Positions 11,060-22,425 of a stretch of 64,000 nucleotides of DNA are shown here, piece after piece; the first letter of the stretch is position 1, and each line of letters begins with the position of its first letter. The notes under the pieces are model-generated. The model was not told the origin of the DNA and did no database searches. It was given only the letters and a program-made list of their open reading frames with translations. The position numbers and the translations under genes are program-made. Origin of the DNA: Lineus longissimus (lineage: Eukaryota > Nemertea > Pilidiophora > Heteronemertea > Lineidae); assembly GCF_910592395.1 (NCBI RefSeq), contig NC_088324.1, positions 7,468,953 to 7,532,952 on the forward strand, given 5' to 3'.

Positions 11060-11121
11060 GCAGAATCCTTGATAGAGAGAATGTCCTTAATAGAGAGGTG
11101 TCCACTAAGGGGGTTCCACTG
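11060..11121 (-). mobile_element. Tigger/pogo-like terminal fragment
   Basis: The segment with AATAGAGAGGTGTCCACTAA, followed by GGGGGTTCCACTG and then TA, is the right-hand terminal inverted repeat of a pogo/Tigger-type element. Its last 10 or so bases match the end of the 1481-2499 element. No left end was found nearby, so this is a remnant. Confidence 0.55.
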
Positions 11122-13548
11122 TATATGAATATGCGAAATATTCTACGACTGCAACCGGCAAGTATGATTAGATATTGCTGCAGCTTCGATTAGGCGTTAT
11201 CAGGGCCAAAGGTAGGCCTTTGATAATCTGGCTCCCGAGGTCTGGCCAGGCTTCGGGCTGTGCTAGGCACATTCAATGCTAACCCTCCTCGGATCAACCT
11301 TTACCTTTGCTATGCCACAAGCATAGATACAGAACGGACAACATGCAGGAAATTCAATATCTCAAATAACCCAATTTAGCTTTAGCTTTATACCGTAAGA
11401 TATGGTGACATTGGCCTAAAGTCGGGTAAAATTGTCCCATACATGTGTTCTACCCTTCAGCTTGAATCCAACAGCAGTAAATATTTTATTTCAACCGAAT
11501 CGTTGTACTAAAATATCTTAAAAGATACCCAGTAAGCTTAAGTAATAATTGTCTGGCATAAATAAAATTCTGGGAGGTGGGGACAACTTGAGAGTGCGCT
11601 GCAACTTGGTATTCACAAATGTACAGTACTTGTATATCAGTCTAAACAACGGGAATGTTGAAATTTATAATCAGTACGTATTTATGAAATTGGAAACTTT
11701 CAAATTCAATTATTGATTCAAAATATTTAACGAACAATTTCGGCCTTTAAAACTGATTTTAGAATTTTTCGCAATAAACTAGTTCCTTTGGAAGAGTAAG
11801 TTCTCGAGGCATGCTCATCCAGTCAACGTGCACGTTTGTGCGGCCAGAGAGCGATCTAACATATTATTCATTAAATACACCCTTTAAGCACACGACATAG
11901 CCAAAGCTTACTCAGAACAAAATGGCTCACTCATTGTTACAATATATTCGATAATACACCAATATTGATACTCATCAATATTTACTGCACCTATTACGTA
12001 ATGCTGTCAATGTATTGATTGGTTGAGAGCTGACACGTGGTCATTACGTAAAACCGGATATGAACCTTTGCTTTGGACACAAGGTCAACAGTTTACACTC
12101 AACAGAATGGAAAATGTCTGATTAGAGTTGCCATCTTTCATTCTGTGGCATCTACCGTAGATTTATGGAACTTTAACCAATCTCAATTATCAGAACACTT
12201 TCAGTTGAGGTGCGCGTTCGACGCTGTGGTGTATTCTGCGACGCTCATGTTGCAGGGACTCGCTCACCGCAACCCAAAAATCCACCGACCATGCCCATAC
12301 TGTTTATTGACGAAAAGCTTATTTGATATAAAAGGTAATCAGTAAAAACAACTGCTGGTAAACATGATGAATGAATTATTAATCAGCGTCTGCATTAAAT
12401 CTGTGAAAACCCAACATGTAGGATATTACAAGGTGGAAATGTACAGAAAGTTCAGATGGCATGGCGGAACTTTCTCGCCTGGGTTCGCGCGGCCATGTTT
12501 TTTTTGTTTGAGTTTTTTTTCAATACGGGTTTTTAAAACCTAGGTCGTAATCAGATACCAGCTGCCGTATTGTGCAGGGTGTTGAAAGGCATTGCTAGTT
12601 TTAAAGTAGAATGACGACTTCATGAATCGTGTTTGGGTTTTTTTTAAATGAAATCTAGAAGCGCCATGATTTGTTGAAAAAAATGGATGCTTTTTACGCT
12701 TGATGACATGACTGAGTTATTTTCGAGGGCGATTTCGCCAAACTTCTACCGCTACCACATGTAATAGTTTCCACAGACTGCAAGAAACTGCATCCAAAAA
12801 TTTTACTTTCTGATCGAAAACATCATTTCGAACTCGCAAGACTATGGTGTATACTTACCTCGTGCAGGTGGTCATTAACCAAGAGATAGACATCTCTGAT
12901 GAGATCGCGTGCACTATGGTGACAATCATCAGGATATCCTCAAATGAGGCCGATGATCGTCAATACACGATGACAGGACTTAACACTTCCGCACCATCCG
13001 GCCATTAATCAGAGGCGATCATTTTAGTACCACCCACATAGGGTGTATCAGCCTGGCGAACTGGTCCTTTTTGGTGGCTCTTTGGTAGAGTGGTTCATAT
13101 CATTAGTAACATAATGCAAATACAAATATTACGTATGACAGGCACTTGAGCGTGATTAGCTTCGTATATCAAATAGAAGATGTATGATTAGGGCCATTTA
13201 AATCTATTCCAATTCACCTATGACTTTGTTACAATGTTTTTAATCTTTTAATTAAGAATCGTTTAACCACAGAGGTTTTGATGAGACAACCATAACCATT
13301 CAAGTCAGTGTAAAATGTGTTGAATGCAGATTCTTCTTAGTTTATTCCTTAAATAGATCAAGTTTGAGGTGATTTAGGATTGATATCAATACCTCAATGT
13401 AGGTATTGGTTGTCTCATCAATTACCGCTCTGGTAGCGTAGTCAATTTTGGCCGAGCTGCACATGAACGTTATATGGATCACTTACTGAAGACATCTTCT
13501 GACTATCTTTATCACACGTATTAAAGGCTACAAATGATCCAACCTGAA
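11122..13548. other. Putative intron; nothing recognised
   Basis: This holds an ORF of 90 codons at 12073-12345 without family resemblance, and a - strand donor-like GTAAGT at about 12855 after a 33-codon open stretch. Neither is convincing as a gene. Confidence 0.4.
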
Positions 13549-14029
13549 GAAATCAGGGATTAATGTTCTCTTCTCCGGCCCTGCACACAAACCCTCGAGA
13601 CATTCGCCCCCATTTGGTGAAATAGCCAGCGCAGAAGTAAGTGCGCCCATTCAGAGCGTCGCTTACATTTGAGTCTAGGAATTTCAAAAACGATATCCAA
13701 ACTCGCATCTATTCTCCGACGCAGTGGATAGTAGCGATAGTAGTCCTACACTATGCTAGAATATTATCGTTGCTTTGGAGAATGACTCGTATTTGATCAT
13801 GCCGACAACTATGAGCAGTGTCTCATTCGAGGTGCGCACTGCAACCTGGATTCTAAGAGTTCTCAGTGAAGTTTTCATTCAAACAATTCATAGAAGTATG
13901 CTACTAGAACCGAGGTTGATAGTTTAATCTCGGCGCTGACTTAAAGGTGGTGTATGTCTGTACTTCACCAAATGAGGGCGAATGTCTCAGGGGTTTGCGT
14001 GCAGGGTCGGAGAAGAGAACGCTGATTTC
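13549..14029. mobile_element. Inverted-repeat (MITE-like) element, 481 bp
   Basis: About 75 bp at the left (GAAATCAG, then TGTTCTCTTCTCCGGCCCTG, then CATTCGCCCCCATTTGGTGAA) are complementary to 75 bp at the right (TTCACCAAATGAGGGCGAAT to GGAGAAGAGAACGCTGATTTC). The arms match at about 85%. The interior has no long frame and no target duplication is obvious, so the superfamily is not assigned. Confidence 0.65.
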
Positions 14030-14701
14030 CTAAGGGTTGCAAATGATCCGAAATATGACCACATAATATGTGCAATGTAGGCCAAGCTGTATGCAAGCCA
14101 CAGTGGTATGTACTACTTCGCAAATTCCTATTGTATCATGAGAAAACATCAAAACATCCCATTGGTTGTTTGTTCTTCATAACACCAGTAGCTTTCCACA
14201 GAATCCTATCCATACATATGATAAAGCATACTAAAGTTATCTAATATTTCCATGCCCTTAAATTTGCCCCAGGCTCTGATGTAGGGCCCCGTGGTGAGAG
14301 TTGCTGGCAAGGCCGGATTTGCCCATAGGCTCAAAAGCCTGATTTTACAAAAGTTTGCCCCGCGCCCACTCGGGTCAGGTCTACTATTGGCTGCGTTTAT
14401 ACTGTATCATACGGGATGCATCGAGACACTGATTAGTGTTAAGCTGTAGTGAATAACAATGGATATGTACGATGTGTATGTTGTGTATGATGCATACCAG
14501 GAAAAGAGGTATGTACTACTATGCACAGGCAATGGCAAATTTCAAACTCTCCACTCCTCTAAACGCTCGAGAATAACCAAAATAATATAAATAATAAAAT
14601 TGTTTCCATGATATCTGTTATAACATTTCAAGCAAATATTCTTGCTATTACATTTGGTATCAGATCATTTTATTTGTAAAATATCAGCACTATTAATCAC
14701 T

Positions 14702-15388
14702 AGTGGGAGGCTTTTTACGACTTATTAAGGGTTTCTCTAACTTTTTTCCTGATTAACCGACATTTCTCCGACATTGTTCGACTTTTCCCCGACTTTGTCC
14801 AAAAGGTCGGATTTCCATAAAACCTGTGAAAAAAACTAGGTCTTCCCAAGGTAGGTCATTAATGATCAAATGCCTCAATTGAATGGGGTTAATGGGGTGG
14901 GATGCAAATACCCAGAGTAACCCTAAGTGTGCATACTAATTAGCTCCTCTCCTTGGACCATTTGCATGTCACACATGCGTACATCTGGGTTGGGCCACTC
15001 CATGTTATAAGCAGAAATCATAAATGTATAAATTGCAAAAATAAGCCATTTCTGTATTTCATCTAGTATTACATACAAAGTCTCCCCTCCTTAAACATGC
15101 AGTGGCCCAAGCCAGATGCACTCATGTGTGGCATGAAAATGGTCCGAAGGGGAGGAACTAATTAGTATTCACACCTAGGATCACTCTGGGTGTTTGCATC
15201 ACACCTCATTTACTCCATTTAACAAAGGCCTTTGATCTTTAATGGCCTACTTTGGGACGACCTAGTTTTTTTCACAGGTTTTATGGAAATCCGACCTTTT
15301 GGACGAAGTCGGGGAAAAGTCGGACAATGACGGATAAATCAGGAAAAAGTTAGAGAAACCGTAAATAAGTCGGAAAAAGCCTCCCACT
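14702..15388. mobile_element. Foldback element: near-complete 687-bp palindrome
   Basis: The left arm starts AGTGGGAGGCTTTTTACGAC and the right arm ends CGGAAAAAGCCTCCCACT. The two arms of roughly 310 bp are reverse complements at about 80-85% and are separated by only about 70 bp. Landmarks that pair include AAAAGGTCGGATTTCCATAA with its complement near 15285, and TACTAATTAG with CTAATTAGTA. The whole element could fold into one long hairpin. No coding frame is present and no target duplication is obvious. Confidence 0.8.
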
Positions 15389-15815
15389 GGTGTATGGCAT
15401 CAGAGGCCGTACTGTTTAATGTCTACAAGTATTTTTCCGATTTTTAGGACCCCCCTCCTTGCGTACGCGAAAAAATCGTGAAGATGTACAAGAAAATGTA
15501 CAGCGCACGCAAAGACCTTCCGAATTCTTGACCATGCGTTTGTAATATAGGATGACCCCTTGCTGAAAAGTACTGGATCTCACAAATGTTGCAATGTTAT
15601 CGCTTGAGATTAACGATCCATTTAGATTGGTCAAATTAACATGGGTCGCGCGGTTAGATAAATGCAAACTATGTCTTCTTAAGCCTTCGTGCGAGAAGTG
15701 GGAATTTTCTCAAAGACGGACAATAAAGTTTTGTAGCAAATGGTACTTCCGTGAAGTCTGTATCGACACACGAAATAGTTCATGTTGTAAACATTCTACC
15801 ACACTTCCATTGCAG

Positions 15816-15842
15816 CCAAAGAAAAGAAGGCAGAGCCGCCGA
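15816..15842 (+). CDS. Candidate 27-nt microexon
   Basis: A good acceptor (CACTTCCATTGCAG, ending at 15815) is followed by 27 lysine-codon-rich bases and a donor, GTAAGC, at 15843. The length is a multiple of three, so it preserves phase. After a phase-2 upstream exon (such as 10347-10426) it would encode QRKEGRAA-like residues; in another phase it reads KEKKAEPPS. Neuronal microexons of this size are common in animals. The evidence is only splice-site strength and composition. Confidence 0.25.
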
Positions 15843-15994
15843 GTAAGCAGAGTGAATCACGCGTGGCATGCAACTTTTTGATTATATTTTCGAGTTAGTT
15901 TGTTTTGTTTGCAGACAGGGGTGGCACCTGTTACGCACAGCGGGCAGTTACTTGCTCCTTGTGCGTGTTTTGCATCTACTTACAATCCTCCAGT

Positions 15995-16097
15995 GATACG
16001 TCTGATACACCTGTTTGGGCAGTTGCACCTCTGCACCCCGCTTAATACGGTCCTATTAAGCGAGATGCAAGGGAGCAACTGCCCCATCAGACGTATC
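15995..16097. repeat. 103-nt imperfect hairpin
   Basis: GATACGTCTGAT at the left pairs perfectly with ATCAGACGTATC at the right. GGGCAGTTGC then pairs with GCAACTGCCC, and CGCTTAATA near the apex pairs with TATTAAGCG around a short loop. The left arm has one unpaired insertion of about 10 nt. It may be a tiny MITE or a structured RNA. No flanking duplication was seen. Confidence 0.6.
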
Positions 16098-17157
16098 AAA
16101 AAACATATATTCCTGTAGATTTGGCCCCTTTTGGGAGAACAGGTGGTGATCTGCCGCCCACGGCCCGAGCACAACACCTACTGAAATTTGTCGGGAGATG
16201 AACTGGGATATCGTTGATGAACCTACCGGACGATTAACCTGGCAAGAGGCCTTTGCGATCACTTGAAATGTGACCATTCGGGAATTCGTACGTACCTCAC
16301 TGAAAATAAGAATTTGAAATTAAGACTTTTAGTAATGACACTGTTACATCTACATATAGTGTATGGATGTGCTAGAAAACAACAGTCGTGGTTGCAAGTT
16401 TGGCATGGAGTGCACTTTTCTACAAATTACATTATTTCACATACTGCATGGTGTTTAGTTTGCTCTGGTTCTGGTTTGTTTGAGTTGCATTGAATGACAT
16501 GCCACTAACACGTGTACGCAGTGTTTGTGTACTGCACACATGAGAGTTTTGCATGATAACATCACTTTATTCTTCACAATGACTTTGTTAACTAACAATA
16601 ACTTTATGTGCGCAATCCCCCTCTTCAGAGCGGGAAATAATGGCCAAGTATTACCTTCGTCGGTTTTTCCAAGATTATTTTAATAACAGCTAGAGCTGGA
16701 ATATCAGCTCATTACATTTATTTTGGAGAGGACAGACACAAACGGTTTTGCAAAGTCAATGTACACAAATATTTGGAGATCTATTTGCAGCCATTAGAAA
16801 TCACCCCGCTCTCCCCTGCACACAGTACTTTCCAAGCTATAACGGACAGTTCCAAGATATATAACCATTCGCGTCCGTTATGATATTGCCCCATTCTCCC
16901 CATACACAAGATTTTTACGTTCCTTTACTGTATCAGAGATGGAGCGGCGGTACGTAGAATCCATCCAGCTTGATCGATTTCTTCCTGAGCCTTGAGTAAA
17001 GAGCCATTATTTCATGATGTGTTTGCCATTAGTATTGCTGTTAACAAGGCCCTTGGATTTCATAGGCGTCGGCGTTGGATTTTAGAAGAGATAAGTGGTT
17101 TGGGCAGAGGGAGGGGCGTTATCATACGCTTCCCGCGGTCATTACATTATTTTGCCC
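16098..17157. other. Non-coding; nothing recognised
   Basis: Short frames only. No repeat or exon was recognised. Confidence 0.4.
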
Positions 17158-17428
17158 TTACCTCGCAACGGTATATTTTCTTAACAAAGCCCGCTCGCAA
17201 CTCGGCCGAAATTACCTCGCAACGGTTTATTTTCTTAACAAAGCCTGCTCGTAACTCGGCCTAAATTACCTCGCAACGGTACATTTTCTTGACAAAGCCC
17301 GCTCGCAACCCGGCCGAAATTACCTCGCAACGGTACATTTTCTTAACAAAGCCCGCTCGCAACCCGGCCGAAATTACCTCACAACGGTACATTTTCTTAA
17401 CAAAGCCCGCTCGCAACTCTGCCGAAAT
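17158..17428. repeat. 54-bp tandem array, five units
   Basis: The unit begins TTACCTCGCAACGGTATATT and ends CGCAACTCGGCCGAAA. Successive units start near 17158, 17212, 17266, 17320 and 17374, exactly 54 bp apart, with a few substitutions. Because 54 is a multiple of three, the array reads as an 18-residue peptide repeat (TSQRYIFLTKPARNSAEI) on the + strand and as another repeat on the - strand. This periodicity is the likely reason for the long frames. Confidence 0.85.
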
Positions 17429-17457
17429 TCGCAATGTTCTACTGTCATCTATGTGCT

Positions 17458-17530
17458 GGCTTATCAGGGCGAATCTTGATAACATCGACCCCCCCCCCCC
17501 CCCACGAAACAGCTTTTATGAGATCGATAG
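17458..17530 (+). repeat. Two-hairpin dispersed repeat, copy 2
   Basis: TTATCAGGGCGAATCTTGAT, then AACATCGA, is followed by a 15-base C run (17489-17503) and CACGAAACAG, with ATGAGATCGATAG beyond. This is the same layout as at 6147, with the C stretch expanded. Confidence 0.6.
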
Positions 17531-19382
17531 GCCTAATAAAGTTAATGAAAATGTTTGTGACACTGGGGATTTTCACTCTCGAAAGGGATTCTCCCAATCA
17601 TATAACGTTGCGTAAATTAAGTTGGCTGCTCCGTGAACCCCCCCCCCCCCCTCCTTCTTCTTCAGCGTTCCCTCTACAGCTGGATGTGTTATTCTTCTGG
17701 GAGTATTTCTCCTCCAAAGCGGGATGAGCGTTTTACGTGCCACTTCGTTAGGGTATTAATTGGTTTATTGACCTATAACTCCGTCTTCGGCCAAAAATTT
17801 CCCTTCAAATGATGAAAGCTTGATCAGAGACCCCCCTGTGCTAACAAGCCGAGAGACAACAATTTGACAGTCAATGTAAAGAAACCAATCAGATTCGTAG
17901 ATTCACACTACTTAAGTTACGGTATTGCGAGATGGTACATACATCATGTGTACATTATATTACATGTGCGAGCTTTGTCATTGTACCACAAACGCCAGGT
18001 GAGACGTTTTTTGTTTAGGAAATTTTGTGAAATACATTATTACATTATATTATCAAATGTCATGGTAATTGTTGTTTCAATACTGTTATTCGTGAAAAGA
18101 TAAACATCTCTCAATTCAAAAATTCTGCGAAAATGCCTGACGTGAAATGGAACTTTTGTGGATCGATGTGGTATTCCTGTTCTATGACGTCAACTCTGAC
18201 GTCACAGGTTGACAGGAGGCGTTCAAGAGGAATGTCACATGATCTCAACCGATCGACTTGAATGGTGAATTCATACTTTTCTATTGGGCCTATCATCATT
18301 TCATTTTAACGACTGACTAATACGAAAATAGCTTAATATAATATCGTGGTGTTCTTATCTCAAAATCAGTTCAGCTGATAGCTGTTGTTGGCCATTGCTT
18401 TAGATGTTGACTTTTAGGTGTATAACAATAGAGACTAATCACTAAATAGAGACTAAAATAATATCAAGTTTATTGCCCGGACATGTACAGCCTCCAAGAT
18501 TACTGTAGTGTTCCCTCAGTTAAGGCCCAGCTTTAGACAACATCGTGACAGAGCGATACTCGTTACATCAGCATTGTTGAGGGCGACCCTAACATTATAC
18601 CGATAGTGTTGTGCAACATCACTATCTTTGGGTATATGTGATCTGGTCCATTCCAGAGTTCAACTCAATACCATCAGCCAGAACGATATGAAAAACACTA
18701 CACATGTTCTGCAGAAAACTGCTTCAATATGTAATCAAGCCATGGAAACACCAATAGGAGACAGCGCTGAAACTCTCAGTTCTCGAGGCTCTTGAGCTCG
18801 GCCACAGGTGATCAAGAGTCGGCATAGAGTGGCCCCGAAAAGTCAGGGAACGGCAACCTATAATTGTTGACGACATAGCTATTCTCTGAACGAGATCGAT
18901 ATGTATTACTATCCAACTCGCCATCTATCAGCTTTGGAAATTATTTCGATATGTTGCCTGATTTTGTACATTTTATTGTGTCGCGACTACATAATGGAGA
19001 ATCTGTCTTTAGTTTATCAACGACCGTCACTCTGATGGCTCATAATCGAATTCGTGTCGCAATAATTCTCAAAAGTTCATTTTACACCGGCTGTAGATCT
19101 ACCTCGGTTTCAGCGTTGTTAGGTTACTGACTCGCCAATTATATGTACCAGTGGTGGAAGATAACACCGACCGAAAAGCACTTTTGAATCTCTCTGTTCA
19201 GGAAAGTTTGAGCACTGTTAAGTGGTGTCCAATAATTTAAAAAATTATTCACACTGCCCACGGCCTTATGAACAGCTGACAGCATTGCTCGTTCAGATTT
19301 CCAAACTACTCGGTTAAGTCCAAATGAAGTTACAGCTTGGCTGGGTTTTAAGTTATACTTATCCCCCGACCAAATAGTTAGT
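17531..19382. other. Non-coding; nothing recognised
   Basis: A 14-base C run lies at 17638-17651. No exon or repeat family was recognised beyond that. Confidence 0.4.
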
Positions 19383-19480
19383 TAGGGCTGCCGGAGTGGC
19401 GCAGTAGTGGACTCACCAGCGCAGGTTTTATGGGACAGCCTGTAAGACGTGGCTGTCTCACCATCCCTCACCATATCCTG
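19383..19480 (+). mobile_element. Possible SINE head (tRNA-like A box)
   Basis: GCCGGAGTGGCGCAGTAGTG resembles a tRNA-derived internal promoter A box (TGGCGCAGTAGTGGA). A clear B box is not seen, so this may be a decayed SINE. Confidence 0.3.
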
Positions 19481-19865
19481 TATGTGCATTCTATATTAAC
19501 AAACTTACGATCAATCTCCTTCAGTCGAAACGCACAGAAACAAGCAATGCATCAAGCCGGAATGTATATCGTGGCTGCCGAAATATTTCAATAAATGTTC
19601 CACATGTTTTATGACGGCTTGCATACCCCGCTTGTGTTTTCCGATAAAAGCTCGCTGTCACTCTTGAAGCACCTTGCTAGGATCGTCTGTTAGACTAAAT
19701 GTTTTTTCATCGACAATTTTTTATAGGGGAGAATTTTCCGTGGAAAGATGGAATAACGGATTTAGTCCAACTTAATGTTGACCACGAAAATAATATAACT
19801 AAATAATTTTACCAAGACGTGTCTTTCCTTCAAAACAATGAAACAAGTCCAAAGGATAGCTTAGG

Positions 19866-20150
19866 TGATCAGCGGCATAGTGAGAGCAACGTGCTTATAA
19901 CAAATAGGTCGTAGGTTCGACTCTGGACTAGCTGTTTCATCTTTGGACAAGGCACTAAACCCTATTTGCTTAGTAAATGGCTACCTCACTGGCATAAATG
20001 GTCTATCATAGATCGTGAGCGCCGATACGGGCAGCGGGCCGGAATACTTTCCATCGAGCTGCGCTGGTACCAGAATGTTCATGACATGGATAGGGTAATA
20101 TTGTCAAAGCGGCCCTGAGCAGGAAAATGCTCTATAGTATCAAGTTATCA
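19866..20150 (+). mobile_element. tRNA-derived SINE
   Basis: AGTGAGAGCAACGTGCTTAT with TAGGTCGTAGGTTCGACTCT gives a tRNA-like head whose B box (GGTTCGACTCT) lies near 19913-19923. The body starts GTTTCATCTTTGGACAAGGC, a motif shared with the - strand SINE at 20700-20990. No coding frame is present, as expected. Confidence 0.65.
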
Positions 20151-20699
20151 TTGTCATCAGCAATATATTCAAAAACAAATCACTTTTTTTCAATCGTTCA
20201 ATAAAGAATGAAACCCATGAAAGAAATTGTCCAAAGTTTTCGGGTCTATCACTGAAAATGATAACCACGAGGTGTGCGGATGAGACATACCGGTGACTTT
20301 AAATCTGAGAAGTACATGTAATCAGAATTGCTGCTTCGTCAAGAAAACAATTTTATTCAAGAGACACAAGTGTGCTGCTGTTATCATCGTTCGTGTGCAA
20401 CAGTCCAAGCCGCGCCCATAAAGCATCTGTACAGAAGAGTCTTATTGACTTCATGATAAACCAACTCGACTAATTAATAAATTCCCAAAGGCGCCTGAAT
20501 ACGTATGTGCTACCCACTGGCTTATTGATCTTGGCCTACGGGGCCTCTTCTAGACTCCCGAGTGCCTCTCCCAAACAGTCAACTAGACATAATGCCAATA
20601 CTTCTCCGTGTATTTACTCGTTATGAACAGTATGCATTCTGAATAGGTTTCAAATCTGCAACGGCTTCGTCGAGCAGGCTGCAGTTTAACATCACCCAC
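20151..20699. other. Non-coding; nothing recognised
   Basis: No exon, repeat or RNA gene was recognised. Confidence 0.4.
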
Positions 20700-20990
20700 G
20701 CCCATCTTTGAGGTATGAGTCTCTATAGGTTGCGCAACCCTCAAGGAGGAGTGTTTGAGCATGGGTCCGGCGAGCACTCGGGACGAGCAGTGTGTTCTTG
20801 TTTTCTCATCTCGGCCAGCAAGGTACCATTTACCCCTGGGTCAGTGGAGCAAAGCAAGTACACAGTAAAGTGCCTTGCTAAATACCCAAAGATGAAACAG
20901 GGGTGATCTCTCCGAGAGTCGAACTCACGACATCCTGATTTTAAGCCACGCGCTCAAACCACTAACCCACTAACTCCCCCACTTTGAACG
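20700..20990 (-). mobile_element. tRNA-derived SINE, - strand
   Basis: On the - strand the head reads GTGGTTTGAGCGCGTGGC (A box) and GTGAGTTCGACTCTCGG (B box), followed by GTTTCATCTTTGG and GCAAGGCACTTTACTG. The body beginning is shared with the SINE at 19866, so both belong to one family or to families with a common central domain. Confidence 0.65.
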
Positions 20991-22063
20991 CAGTCGACGC
21001 CCATTCCTAGCCCATTAAAATCTACTTGACCAATGGAAGTAAACATTAACTCACCTTTATAGGCCTTTTGATGAAATGAATGACTTCAGGGCGTAGACAT
21101 CTTTCTGCGCGGCTCATTAGGACGCACGGCGTCAGTCAGGAACGGGACCGGAAATATTCAAATAAGAAGTAGTCGGTTATTCCAAGGCTATTGTGTATTT
21201 AAAGCGCAAAACCATAACTTCATAAATAAATTTCTAAAAGATGGAAGTCTTGGTCATCAGAAATCAAAAATATGATACATTTTGAAATACTGCGGATTTT
21301 GCGAATAACTAAGACCGGCTTGTGAACGATTATCCCGAAAAATATTTCCTTGTAAGACCAAAGGCCTGGCGGCCTGAATAGCTGGCGGCATTGAATGGCA
21401 AGTAATGAGATGAATGACAAGAGAATGGAACAAGTAGTATATGCATGTGTCAGAATGTAGGTTTATGGTAGATAGGGAGATGCGGACAGACTAGATGGAA
21501 TCAAGCTTAGACAAACAGGGCCAAATTCATAAAGGCTGTTTAGCTTAAAACAGCGTTTAACTACTGAATAGACAGATTCAGGTCCTTCATGTAAATCTTC
21601 ACAGAATATGAATAGGCCCTTAAACTAATTAGGTAGAAGTTACACACATCTAACCCATAAACGCCCTTTTTGGCCTCTTTCAATACCTTTAGTTTGATAC
21701 CATCAACGCGACTGCCTTCCTCTAACGATGTTTAAATTGTTTAGTACGTCATAAAAGTAGATCAGGGCAAACCTACTCTTCAACACTTTTAGTTTGATAT
21801 CAACCAGCGTAGCTAAAAAGCCGTAAGAAGCTTCGTAATCCGGTAAAACACTAAAAATTGTGGAAATTATTAAGGGTTTTTTATCGATAATTTTCCGGCT
21901 TCCTCTTACTTTACATTAAACATCGCCCGATATTTTCTCGAGCTGATTGTGTCCCTAGTTGACGCCCTGCTCTCATCTCAAGATTATGAAAAGAAAAAAA
22001 ATTACATACACAGGAAGTAGAAAGGGACAAATGACAGTATTTTTCTGATGCAAAGAGTATATA
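20991..22063. other. Non-coding; nothing recognised
   Basis: Only short unremarkable frames. Confidence 0.4.
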
Positions 22064-22425
22064 CAGGTCGTCCTCGTGAATACCGGTATCGGGTGCCATT
22101 TTGAAGAGGCCTCTTGGGGTGCAATATATTGCATGTATTATAATTGGCTAGTTATACTCCATGAACAATGTTATGCACAGATCGTCACAATCATTGGCTA
22201 AAGATATGTAAGCCACACCAGCGGGTATTTCGAATGTTTTGTTAGTCAATGTTCCAGGGCGATATGAGAAGCGGCGCTTTGCAGATTGTGCATGACAAGT
22301 CACAATAAAGGCGGGACCAGGGCCTACTTAGTACAACTGGTTCCCTTCGGTCATCCTCCGAAATGTATGGTCCTACTTTTATAGTACAGAAAGGATAGGC
22401 TACCGGTATTCACGAGGACATCCCG
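22064..22425. mobile_element. MITE with CCTCGTGAATACCGGTA termini, copy 1
   Basis: The left end is CAGGTCGTCCTCGTGAATAC and the right end GGTATTCACGAGGACATCCC, giving terminal inverted repeats of about 25 bp. The body (for example GTTTTGTTAGTCAATGTTCC and AATAAAGGCGGGACCAGGGC) matches the copy at 53524-53888 at roughly 85-90%. There is no transposase frame. Confidence 0.8.
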
